Shown: piece by piece, positions 14,366 to 26,124 of the stretch | Numbering within the stretch: the first letter of the stretch is position 1 | Layout of the letters: each line of letters begins with the position of its first letter | Origin: Verticillium longisporum | Lineage: Eukaryota; Ascomycota; Sordariomycetes; Glomerellales; Plectosphaerellaceae | Length of the DNA: 64,000 nt | Assembly: GCA_019188255.1 (NCBI GenBank) | Contig: JAETXT010000001.1 | Coordinates: 3,906,001-3,970,000, forward strand | Reading direction: 5' to 3' | Notes under the pieces: model-generated | What the model was told of the DNA's origin: nothing | The model's input: only the letters and a program-made list of their open reading frames with translations | Databases searched by the model: none | Translations under genes and position numbers: made by a program

Positions 14366-17300
14366 TTATCCCATGAGTGGTCCCGTCTTTTCTGTCGGCC
14401 GTGGCGTTGGCTCGCCTTCTTCCCCGCTGAACCCACGTTGCACAGCGTTTGGCCGCGGCGTCTCGTCAATCCCAAGCGGCGTAGTGCTACCCGCCAACCC
14501 CGCCGTATTGGGTGGCGTTGTCTGCGACGTCGAACCCGGCACCGCGTCGAGCGGCGGAGCTGCCAGTTCCTTGGATGGTGTCACCACCTGTGTGATTGGT
14601 TCTGGGAGACTCTCTGACCCCAGCGCAACGCTATCGTGGCTGTCGGCGCGCATCATCTCTATGCCAAGCTTCGAACTCGGTAGCAGCGGCTTCACTCGGA
14701 AGGGCTTACTTTCGCGCGCAAGACCCAGCTCGTCGTCTTCATCGTCCGCCGAGTCGGTGCCTTCAGTTGTGCGTTTATCGACTCCCTCCTTTTTGACTCT
14801 TGGCTTCTCGCCCAGTCGTTGCGACGGCACGGGCTTCAAGGATTGTTCGATTTGAGCGGGTGCCGAATGCTGCGTGAGCAAGTGCGGATGAGCCTTGTGA
14901 GACTCATTGGCTGTGAGGAGCTCCTCTTCGCGAATGCCCAGGCCCCCGCCATCCCATTCACCTGTAGCCTTGCGACTGATGATAACGGGAACCTCATCGG
15001 TGGTCACCGACTCCGAGTCTCCAAACATACTGGAACTGATCGAGTCTTCCCGGCTCGAGGTGACCACACTGCTGCCCGGTTGACCCGCGAACAGGGACGA
15101 GCTTGATGTTGGGCTGTCGTCGAAGCGCGAGTTGGCTCTGCGCAGGCCCGATGGTGCAGGGTGCGGCAGGAGTAGAGGCTGGCTCTGCCCTGGTGACTGG
15201 GGCTTCCATCGGCAAAGATTCTTCAACACCTCCGACAGTTTTGAGCTTGAAATCGGCTTCTCGATCAGCGAGTCGAAATAGTGCGGCGCCTGCAACTCCT
15301 TCAGATACGCTGTAATCGCAACAATAGGGGTGTGTGAGTTCGTATTCTTCGTCTCTCGAATCATCCGTGCAACATCTGCGCCGTTGATTTGCGGCAATCG
15401 GTACTCGAGGAAGATGATGTCGAACTTGATATCACTCATCGAGTAACGTACTGCTTCAGATCCGTTAGAGACTGAAATGGTGCGGCAACGCAGCTTTTCC
15501 AAGAGTTTCTCCATGACCATGCGAGAGACCGGGTGATCTTCACAAATCAGCACGTCCAGTGGCCTGAACATCGGGCCGTCATCAAAGGCAATCTGTGAGA
15601 GACGACGGGAACTTTGCCTACGGCGCTGTACACGCAACAGAGCACTGTGCTTTTCACCCTCGTTGTCGGAGGATGACGGTGACATGTCGAAGACTTGACT
15701 GCGCCTGTTGCGATGATGTGAGAGCACGTCGGATGTGATCGGACTGCCCTCCTGCGATTGAGAACCAACGGTCAAGGAGCGGGATCGTCCAGTAGATGAA
15801 GAGCTCAATTGTCTCGGCGTTGCCATCAACTTTTGCGGTGACAATGCCAATGGGGAGGCGCCTGGCCCCGCCCCTTCACAGGTGACGCTGATAAAGACGT
15901 GGCAGCCTTCTGCAGGCTTGGAGGCACCCTGGGGATGTCGATCGCCCCGTTGGACTGAGGTGAAGTGATCGATTGCTGCGAGAGGCCGGAGGATGTACTC
16001 GATGCCTTGCGTCGTCCTTCCCCTTGTTGTCCAGTCACAAAGGACACCAAGAGCGGCGAGGATGGCTGAGACGCTCGGCTGGGCGACGAGTTGGCCACGC
16101 TCAGTCCAGAGGGCGATTGTGGCCTGGCTTTGGCGTTCGAAATTGTTCTCTGCACAGGCATTGACATGACCGGGCTGCCCTCCAAGCCTGCCGAACCTCC
16201 GGGTGAGGTAACGCTACCCCCGGGCTAGTAGAGGGTTTGTTTTGCGAGGCCAAGGCTTCGGCGCGCAGCTTCTGGATGACGTCCTTGTTGGCCTTCTCCA
16301 AAACAGGCAAGTTCTTGAAGGCGAACGAGCCGAAATCGTCCGCCACAACCGGTTCGCTGAGGCGTCGAGTCTTCAGATCTCGAACGTGAGGTGGGATGTG
16401 AAGGGGCATAAGTCCACGTTTTATCGAGTTAACCTGTGATCGCACGCGGGATAGAGCATCGTGAGGACGATCAGGGTAGTCCGATCCTGCTGTAGACGAA
16501 GGCGGAGAGGTTTGATCCTCCATCTCCTCTGCGAATGACTGCAGAACAGCACCGCGAGCGTCGAAGTACTCCGTGTCTTCTGGATCCTCAGTTTGTGGCA
16601 CGAACTGAGCCTCGTCCTCGACCAAGGTGTCCCAGTTGATGCCGTTGAACCAAGGGTGGCTCCGGATCTCCTCACCACCGGACTGGAATTTGTCCTCCAA
16701 ATTAGATCCAAGTCTCTTAGACGGCTCCATACAGAGCAGCTTGTTAATAAGATCCTTAGCCTCGTCCGATATCTCGCATTCCGTCTCGTCTGGCCATTGT
16801 ATCTTGCGTGCCAGGATATTCTCAAACACGTGCTCAGCCTCACCAGCATGGAAGGGCGGGAATCCGTACATGAATTCGAACATGATGCAGCCGACCGACC
16901 ACCAGTCACTTGTTTCGTCTTGCTTCTCTCCGTTGATCGTCTCAGGCGCAAGGTAATCAGGCGTGCCGACGAAACGTCTGTTAGTGTCCTCTGGATCGAA
17001 CAAGGCCATGGGAGGGGGCATCATGCTGTTTTGTGGAGGTGTGCTCTTCTTCAAGGTATCCAGATTTGACTGGGATTGGGATTGTAGGCTTGACTGCTTT
17101 GGAAAGGAGTTTGCCTCGGGGAAGCTTGCAGCGTTGCTGTCTGGCCGGGTATCCACCGGTGATTTGGCATAGGGCATGATAGCGCTACTTGACTCCGCGT
17201 CGTTGAGTGAGAATGATTGCAACATGTTCGCGAGAGCCTCGCTGCCGCCACTGTCGCTTCGATGACTGGATACCCGACGTGTTTCTTGCTGTGGGTTGCC

Positions 17301-20148
17301 GAGGCTGAAATACGATGGTTGGCCGAGGCCGAGACTGGCTCCCACGTCAGGTGTGGACTGAGGGGTCAGGTTAGGCGACGGCGAATTTCCGTGGAGGTCC
17401 AGTGAAGTCGAGCGGGAGGAGGCCATGGAAGCCGAGCGAGCAAATGGGCCCTGCTTCAAGAGGTCCGGGGTGGGATCGCTGTGTTCGCTATTGAGGGCTC
17501 GCTTCTGCCTGCCTACAAGACCCATGCGCGAAAGACCAAAATCAGTCAGCTTGAGGTGACCTTTCTGGTCAATGAGTAGGTTGTCAGGCTTCAAATCGCG
17601 ATGAATGATGTCTCGACTGTGGAGATGCTCTACGCCAAGTATGACCTCGCCCAAGTACTTCTTGGCCCAGTCCTCAGGCAAACCTCCAAGAACCTTGATC
17701 AAAGAGGCACAGTCTCCGCCGTTGAGGTATTCCATCACCAGGTAGAGATAGTCTTTGCTTGAAAATGTCCAGTAGAGCTTGGCAACGAATTCGCTCTGCC
17801 CTTGCCACATGAGAATTGCGCGCTCGGCCTTGACGTTTCCGACTTGATTCTTGGCAACCATGTCTGCTTTTTGAGCACCTTGATGGCAAAGTATTCGCCA
17901 GTCGACTTCTTCTTTGATAGATACACGCTTCCAAACGCGCCTTTGCTGATGGGCTTGATGATCTCGAAATCTTTGATGGAGGGCGGCGCTGGTCGGGCTT
18001 GGGGAGGGGGGTTGTGAGCTCCCAAGCGAGGTGAAGGAGGAGGCTTCATGGCAAATTCAGACATGGCGGCAGATGACTGACGTCGATGATGGTGAATTGC
18101 GGCCACAGCCGGGGAGGAGAATTCGCTGCCCGGCATCATGGGTGATGCCTCAGGAGAAGCGACGCCATCATGTCCAAACACGAAGTTCCGAGGTTTGTTG
18201 ATGCGGAGTGGCGATGACGGCTGCGTTGCGCGCGAGGGAGACTCCTGTCGTCGAGGCGAGGAGGTTCCTGGCAGGATGAGACTTCGACGATGATGCTGAC
18301 GCGAGCTTGCCGCACGGCGAAGGTCGCCGAATTCGGATATGGGCGAGTCTGTTCGCGGTGCTTGCCGCGATGCCAGCGACGAAGATCGGATGCTGCCGTC
18401 ACTATCGCCAGTATCGCTCTCAAACATGATGGAGCCGCGTCTCGAGTCACGAGCTGTGGCCTTGTTGGCTAGACCGCCAAAGTTGGATTTGGGTGTAGGA
18501 CACTCCTTGGGGCTGCTCGATCTTGTGGAACCCACAAATGACACTGGCCGAGTGTAGTCGGCATTTTCGCCGAGCGATACCTGTTGAAGCGCAGCGGCCA
18601 GTGCAGACGTGTTGTCTGTGGGGTCCTGCTGGAAGAATGATGGCTCTTCGAAAGCGGGTGTGATCTCCTGGTCTTCTTCCTCTGCTTCGTCCTCAGTGGA
18701 ATCGCTCAGACGTCCAGAAGCGATACGAGCTGCCTTCCGCATGGCCTCATCAATGCAATCCTGCACAATGACGGCGAATTCGACCCTGATGCGTTCCGCA
18801 TACTCGATGATTTTCCGGTGCCGAAACACAGCTTCAACTTTTGCCTTGGCAGCCTTTTCCGTGTCGGCGCAAAGCAGAGCCAATCCTGTCTCCTGTTCCA
18901 GCGTGTTTGTGCTCGGCGACTGCCAGTGCATGACCTGAGAGATGCGCGATTCGGATTGCGGTGACTGCGTTCGGAGCTCTCCAGGTGCATGAGAGGACGA
19001 CTCCTTGATGGCTGGCGTGCTTACTTCTATGGCAGTGTCACAAAGGTCCACCAAGAGTTCCACGATTCTGGCCTGTGGACGGCGGATGGCAAACGAGCGA
19101 GCCCTGGCATGACCAAAGCCGCCCGTGCCAGACCGGTCTCTCGACTGAGACACTGATGTGCCCGGCGACGACTGGCTCGAAGGAGGTGGTCCGATGGCTA
19201 GGCCCTTGTACTCGGCGAGGGGAAGCGACGGTTGTTCACCTGTCAAGGAGCGACTCTTCCTGGCCTCCAATGCGTCGAGGACCTTGACGATGGCATGTCG
19301 ATGTTCTGTGAGGTTCTCCTGAGCCATTTGTACGTCCATCTCGGCCCTGTGCTCCTGCAAACACAGATCTGTGTGCTTCTCGAACCACCAGGGCGAGATT
19401 TGACGTTCGCATATGCGACACAAGACTGGCAGTGGTGGGGGTGGTTCTCGGGATCTTCTACGCCAGACTCGGCGAGCTGGGTCAGGTAGCTGGCGAGGAC
19501 CTCAGCCCCGGATCCCAAGCTGTCGACAATGACGGCAGGTAGGTCAATTTGAATTTCGCGGGGCGCGATCCAGGGTCGAATCATCCACATAGTCTAAACG
19601 GAAGCGGTGAATCAGTAAAAGCGTTGCCACGAATGCAGGGGGTCGTGGTCTCACATGGCTCTCTCCTCCCGACACCACGTCGTACACCATAATGCCTTGG
19701 GCCTCCAGCTCAATGGCGTGAGCGGGGGCTCTTCAGGCGAGCCTTGAGGATCTTGGAGGTCGTCGAGCGACAACAGTCGCGACAGGGGGCCTGCATGGAC
19801 GGCGAAGCGAACCCTTTGGCTGCGCGAGTCGTCGGATCTCATGGCCTCGGCAACGTCTGAGAAGACACTCTTGTTGTCACCAAGGATCAGGTCGCTGATG
19901 CTTGTGCCCGGAACAGAGGTTGCCGTGGTCCCAATGACCTCAGACCACGAGGGACTGACCCATCGTATCGTGCCGTCGAGGTTGAGGTCCATGATGACAT
20001 TGAGAGTCTGCTCGGCAGCCTCCCGAAGCTCCTCTCGTTCCTCTCTAATGTCTTCGGAAAATGTCCGCTCCATGACCCCAGCCGACTGTGCTCGGAGAGA
20101 GGTCACAGCTGGCGGGGCCAACATGTTGCTGGCATCTTTGCTGTCCAT
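14366..20148 (-). CDS. RIM15: Rim15-family PAS / protein kinase / receiver-domain protein (frame broken five times)
   Basis: Large nutrient- and stress-responsive Ser/Thr kinase acting downstream of TOR/PKA signalling in quiescence entry. Exons 20148-19655 and 19593-14366 give 1908 aa when five single-base shortages are allowed: 19724-19728, 19437-19441, 17868-17872, 16217-16221 and 15852-15855. Domains in order: an N-terminal PAS-like region ([13 protein letters not shown]), a C2HC zinc motif ([16 protein letters not shown]), a Ser-rich linker, an AGC-type kinase ([24 protein letters not shown], a long insert, then GTPDYLAPE), a Ser-rich linker, and a C-terminal receiver ([14 protein letters not shown] to [10 protein letters not shown]). 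The insert between DFG and APE is typical of Rim15. In the receiver the usual phospho-acceptor Asp position reads Glu (IIFLEYRLP), so it probably cannot take phosphate. Order and length match the family, so I regard the frame breaks as probable sequence errors. Confidence 0.9.
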
Positions 20149-22658
20149 TGTTGAGAGTGACCAAGTTTATTTTCCAGGGTCGTCGACACCATTGGCCGGG
20201 TCGTACCTTCTCGGCACTTCAAGGCGAAGTCACAGAAGCAGCTTCGACTTGATAGCGTGTTCGATGGTATACAGTCGGGACGCGTCAGAAGCAAGCTCTG
20301 GGGTCGTCCAGTGGTTCACCCGTTCCGACGGGGATGTTGTAGCCAGAAGTCTGGCAGGCGGCCAGAACTACAGGTTGGCAAGACCCCCCGACATATCGAT
20401 GAACGGAGGGAAGTGGTCTGGCTCGAACGGGCGAGATTCTTGGACCTCACCGTGGACGACGAGGCGCGGGCTCGGGGCTCGGGTGATGGGATGTGCGTGA
20501 TCGGGAGTAGGCAGGTCGGAGGTCAGCCGTCGTTGGCGCTGCAGGTGGACAAGGAGAAAGTCGTTTCTGCCTCAGTAACCGCACGATAGCAGGGATCCGA
20601 GACAGAAGACAGTCGCTGACCGGTCGGCTCGCAGCAGCAGTCGGCAAAAAGAAAAGAAAAAGAAAATAATCGACGTCCTTCGTAGGGCGGGACAAGGTGC
20701 GGATCCGAAGTGAAGAAGAGAAGAACCGTGCAATGCGTGACGAGTAGTAGCCGTGCCGTTGACTCAATTCCTGTGTAGCCGATTGACTTGGCAGAGGCGA
20801 ACGAAAAGATAGAGGCGGCAAGGCACAGACTCTGAAGGGACGACTGAAGGGGTGCGGATGCTTTCTCAGGCCAGGAAAGAGGGCGAAGAGAAAGTTCACG
20901 CCAGGGTTGTTGACTGCCTCTTGGATCCAGGCAAGTTGTGATGGACGGGGCGGAAGGCACACAATAGGTGGTGGCAGAACACCACTGAAGCATGGGGTAG
21001 GTGGGTTCACTTGCGCTTGCACCCGTACTGTGAGGTAGGTAACTCGGGTCTATCATCAACAACCAGCACCTAGCAGCTAGCAGCTGGCACCACCAACACC
21101 ACCATCCTTGGCTGGAGGCCGGGTCGAAACGGCAGCGCTGGCACTCACTGGTGCTCGCCTTGCCTTACCTACGTTAGGTACCCACCTCGTTCAGTCACCC
21201 CCATCACAGTGCCTGTGGTGGGAAGCCGCCTGTTGGTGCTGTCTACAGTGTGAGCAGCCGCGGTGTGAGCGGGGAAGGAGCATATTTCCACCCAATGAGA
21301 AGACGGAGACTGCTGTGACACCTGGTAGCGGTACATGCATGACACGCCCATCTCTTATGCAATCCTCCGTACCCATACCAGATGCAGCTTAGTCGCTGCG
21401 CCTTTGCCTGGATCGCTACCATGCAAGGGGATATAGATGGGCAGACTGTGCCAGTCCCCAGTCCAGTCGACCCCATTTTCTTCTCGCACGGAGGTTGTGT
21501 TGTTTATTATCTACCCATCGTCGAATGTTTGTATACAAGAGGCAAAAGCTCAAGAGCACTGCGCAGTCTATGTGAAACCGTAGAAACGAGCCTGGGATGC
21601 AAAGGACCTGAGCCACTGATTTCGCTTTGTTTCGCTTTGCTTTCCTTTCTGCTGACAGGCAAGTCGCATGTGGGGTCTGGTCTGCGTCAAGCACTCAAAG
21701 AAGGTCCGTGAAGGAAACAGACAAAAGGAAGGAAACGCCCAGGGTACAGGGCAAACAATCTCCGTCCCTCGTGTCCCTTCCGCGAAAAGACACCATGTTG
21801 ACTTGGACACCAGGCAGGTTGGTGCTCGCAAGATATCGTGTGTCTCTCTGTTCTCCCTCCACGTCACCCAACCCAGACCACTGTGTCGTGAACTTCATGT
21901 GGATATGTCTTGGGTGGCAGCTCATCCCCTCTTCGCCTGTCCCGTCGCCAGCCACACACACCCCCCCAAATCCAGAAGAACATGCCAATCGAAAGTCTGG
22001 ACAGCATCCGACCCTCACAAGATTATGGTCAGAAAGTTCACCATCGCATGGCAAAGCCTCCCACCCCCAAGAGCCCCTCGGAGAATCTGCATGACCGATA
22101 GCACTCCGTGAGTTGCCATCGGTCTGTGAGAGACCCCTTGGGCCAGATCGACCACCAAAGCATCGATTTCTTCGCCCCGCCATCGTACACACACCCCCAT
22201 CCGTGGCCTCTCGCCTTTCTCATGCTGCCGTCACTCCAGACATTGGACGCATCCTCAGTTTATCAAGGCCACCCCCAGAAAAAGACCCCCAAAGGTCGAA
22301 AAGGACCCTCCAAGGTCTCGCCGACTACGAGCTGCGCCGGCAGAGCCGTCGTTGCCAACGCAATCCTGGCCAGGCGGCATCCTTCTGCTGCATGCCGAAG
22401 CCCTCTAGCCCCAAAGTTTACGTCAGGTAGTAGTGGTTTCTCAACCCCTTGGCCGTGTCGACGAACCCGAGCGTAGACCTCGACACCCTATCGTAGCCTG
22501 CCTTGCCATTCTTACTCTCCCACTTGTTCCCGCTTGTCGTAGGCTGGGACGTCTCATTCGACAGCACTCTGCCCATGAGCACCAAGCCGACGTACATGCA
22601 CACGCCGCGAGTCTGTAGCACGTTCTGCAAGCGTACGGGTGTCGTAGGTTCTTGTGCA

Positions 22659-22678
22659 TGTGTGTGTGTGTGTGTGTG
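22659..22678. repeat. (TG)10 microsatellite
   Basis: Ten uninterrupted TG units, with a second shorter TG run at about 22691-22702. Confidence 0.9.
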
Positions 22679-25485
22679 AGTAGGTATGAGCGTGTGTGTG
22701 TGCATGCGTGTTTGCTCCTGCTGGAGTATCTACCCAAGCACTCTCTTTTCAACCTCTCCCCCGCACATCCCCATCACGGCACCACGGCATCTTCCACAAG
22801 ACCCCCAATACCCATCAATTGTCGGATGCGGGTTCCTGTAGACTGTCATCTGGTTTCGATGTGCTTGTGACGCATGCCTCTTTGCTTCGATTCACTTCCA
22901 TCATGACGCGGCAAACCGGGACACAAACGTACGGAGCCACATAGTTTGATTCATCCGCCATGGTCATGACATAGTCGCTGCCTGTCATACTTGCTCACCT
23001 GCAACAACCATCGGCAGCCATCCAGCGCGTCCGTCTCGCAACTGCACCTACAGTAGGTGCGCCGTCCCATTGTCAAGGATATGGCTTGTTCGGATCGGGG
23101 CAACGCAACCCGCCTCAGCGATATCGGGTCGCCAAGTCATCATTGGGGGGGCCTCGATCGCCAGCCAATGCAGTAACAGCCGCCGAGCACAGGCCAGGTA
23201 ATGTCGGGGAAGGTGGGTGAGTGAAGTGCGAGATGTGAGGTGCGCTCAAGAAAGCCAGCTATTCATGGCATCACAGCCACTACTGACTTGATGCAAATGC
23301 GACCTACCTCCATATTGACGGTTGCACCACTGATACCACAGGGTCGAAGGACTACATTCGTGTTTCGTCAAGATGACAGTCTACCAAGTTTATCTTTCGC
23401 TGGCTGTGCTGCAACTCCGTTTCCACGACAAACCTTAACAAATAGAAGAGGAGAGCGCCGCCGATGACAAAAGATCACTAACATCAATGCTCATGCTCCG
23501 CCATCATAGGGATGCGTCCTGGTGGCTCTTTGCCCGACGCAACACGAGGAATCAAAGGCCATGAATCTGGAGTTGCATTTCCCAGTTCTTGAAGATCGCC
23601 CACAAACTTGTATCGATGGCAGATTGCACCGAGACCGGCGCTGCAATGTCTTGATCATGCCACCGCACGCTTGGAAAGTTGCGGTCTGGAGACTCAGCTA
23701 AAAATATCGGCATCCTGTCACCCCCTAGTTCCGTGACAATTACACAACCGCAACGGCCGTTGACAATCGTGGAACGCGAGAGGCGCCGTTGCTATCACCA
23801 AAACCCAGAACCTGTCAGCCCATCGAAAAACATGCCCCGCCCGCTGTTGCAACAAGCACCCTGTAATCATCGGCGCATTCGACATACCATGGCCCGTCGC
23901 CCAGCACGTCCTCACACCACCATCTCACGAGCCGTGTTCCAGGCCACCGCCCTGCACCTCTGCCTACCATCTGTTTCTCTACAGCAACGCCATCGCATGC
24001 AGCTCGTGCATTGGCAATGGCACGCCACTGTCAGGTAAGTGAATCTTGCAAGGTTGTCTGCCAGCTGCAGACGTGGCTGTCGAGGGTGTTGGTCCTTGCG
24101 ACCCCATGATGTCCTCATGAGTGCATCCCAGTTGCGTCTGGCCAATCGGGGAAGCTATGACGAGAGCAAAGGCTTTAGTCATTGCACCTCTGTTTGGAGC
24201 ACCAAATCGACGCATCCCAGGCTGAGATGCGCGACGCAAGATCCAACCTCGCTCGCTTGTCCCCGTGCCCCGAGGGAATTGGACGCTGCCATCCTCCTTC
24301 TTGACCGCCATCCCTCATGGTAAGGTACCTGCGGAAAGCCGGTCTGGCTGAATGCCTGCAGCTTCGCTTCACTCTCTGTCCAGCAACCTGTGCCGCTTGG
24401 CTCGAGGGTCGACACCACAATGACCGACACGCAGTCACAACCTCGCACGGGACGTGCTTGGGGGGGGACTTTACCCACCCTCGATCTGTTGGCTTCCTCA
24501 TCAAGAGCCTGACCATGAAAACGAGACTCAGCAGTACCACAGCCCCTTGTGACTTGGTGCGACTACTGCGCCTGCCGACGTCTAAGTCTCAGCCGCTATT
24601 AGCCTGCGGCAGCGCTAAGCTTGTTCCCCTCAGTGCTTGGGGAAGCCAGCTCCTCACCTTTCCACTTTCGTCGCCATCTTGAGTAACGTGATCACTCCTG
24701 AACGTTGTTCGCGAGTCAAGATGCGCGACTCCAGACTATCCCATTGGAAACTCAATTCCCTTCTCAACTGCGGGTTGTGGATACAGCTGGCAGTCGGCGG
24801 AGAGCATGCCACAGACGAGGCGGGCAAGACTCCTGACAGCATTTCTGCGTTATTCTCCAGTCAGTACTGACAATCTGCTTCGTTCATGGTCTCCTGTGTC
24901 AAAAACCCCAACGACCCACCATGAATTTTCCTTGTTGACTTACCTCGCGATTCGATCGGCTTTACCTAGACCTCCCATTTCCGTCCGGCCGGGTGATCAA
25001 CTAGTTGCCAATTCAGTGCTAAATCACCGGACCTGTCTTGAGAGTCGCTTCCCCCCCAAGATCTGCACCGTTGAGATCGGCATGCTTCGGTCATAGAGGG
25101 TCAGGTAGAATGGTGGCTGGCCGGTTGCCCACAACACGGGAGCTTCCCCGCCGTTTCGTGTAACAGCACTGAGGCCTGACTTTGCCTCGGAGCCATGGAC
25201 TGAAGTAGTGATGGGCCGTCACCCAACATCTCGTGCCAGAATTCCTCTGCTGGATCGGCTGCAAGCTTCAGGAGTTCAGGCAGACGATCACGGATTTATT
25301 TACTCATAAATACAGAGCCCCTCGGGGGCAGTGGCACAATGGTGGTCGATCCCGACTGCGCCATGACGAACAACACAAGGAATCTCGTCACCTGGATACG
25401 TGCGAACCTACCAGACCTGCAAAGTTGAATAGATCAATTGGCCCGGTACTGGAGGACCTGCCTATCCATCATTCCATAACGTACC

Positions 25486-25498
25486 GGGGGGGGGGGGG
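25486..25498. repeat. 13-G homopolymer
   Basis: An uninterrupted run of 13 G on the plus strand in non-coding DNA. It is the longest G run noticed in the window and of doubtful exact length given the homopolymer problems elsewhere. Confidence 0.9.
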
Positions 25499-26124
25499 CA
25501 CAGCCTCTGGCCATGAACCTTTTTTGTGAGAGTAAAACTTACTGAATACTAACTTCATGGCACTACTTTTGGGTGTAAATCTTGGGTCTGACCGCTTGGT
25601 GGCGTTGACGTTGTCACTTTACGGTCTGCGGGCCAATCCCTTGTATATCATGGTAGAGAGAAAACACGGGCTTGTTGAATCCTTCGCTGATCCCAGAGGC
25701 CCCATGGAGTATGCACATGTGGCTAAGCCACGTCTTGTCATTGTCTTGTTATTGTGTCTTCTCTCTAGGGCTTACCGCACAGTTTGAGATATCTTAGGCC
25801 GGAAACTAGCCAGAAGCACGCATGCCCTACAATTGTGATCGTGTTGTGACCTTTCCACGCAACTCCTATTCTATTGTACATAGCCTGACAAGCAAACAAA
25901 GCCGGCCTTGCCTCCCCATCAGCCGAGAAGACAAATTGTGTATCGTGAATTAGGTGTCAAACACCAGATGAGTACGGTTCCTTTGCAGTGAGCCCATTTG
26001 ATCCACGTCCAGGCAGGAAAGAAATAACATGAATCAACACAACCGAGGCCGCCAAAAACATTGCCCATGCGTTTCATGGAATGTTCTGCAGCAAGGTTCT
26101 CACGCTGGCTTGACCAGAGCATCT

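Larger units (their letters stand above)
20149..26124. other. About 6 kb without a recognisable protein gene
   Basis: The promoter and leader of Rim15 lie at the left end; the right end is the 3' flank of the AT-hook gene. Frames of 60-190 codons are present but none resembles a known family or has a consistent exon chain. The base composition is normal and not RIP-like. It contains a (TG)10 microsatellite at 22659-22678 and a 13-G run at 25486-25498. Long leaders, a non-coding RNA or a lineage-specific gene cannot be excluded from sequence alone. Confidence 0.5.

Noticed and set aside
22108..22476. Possible small gene (122 codons) in the long intergenic region
   Set aside because: Composition is not protein-like, and two overlapping frames are equally open.
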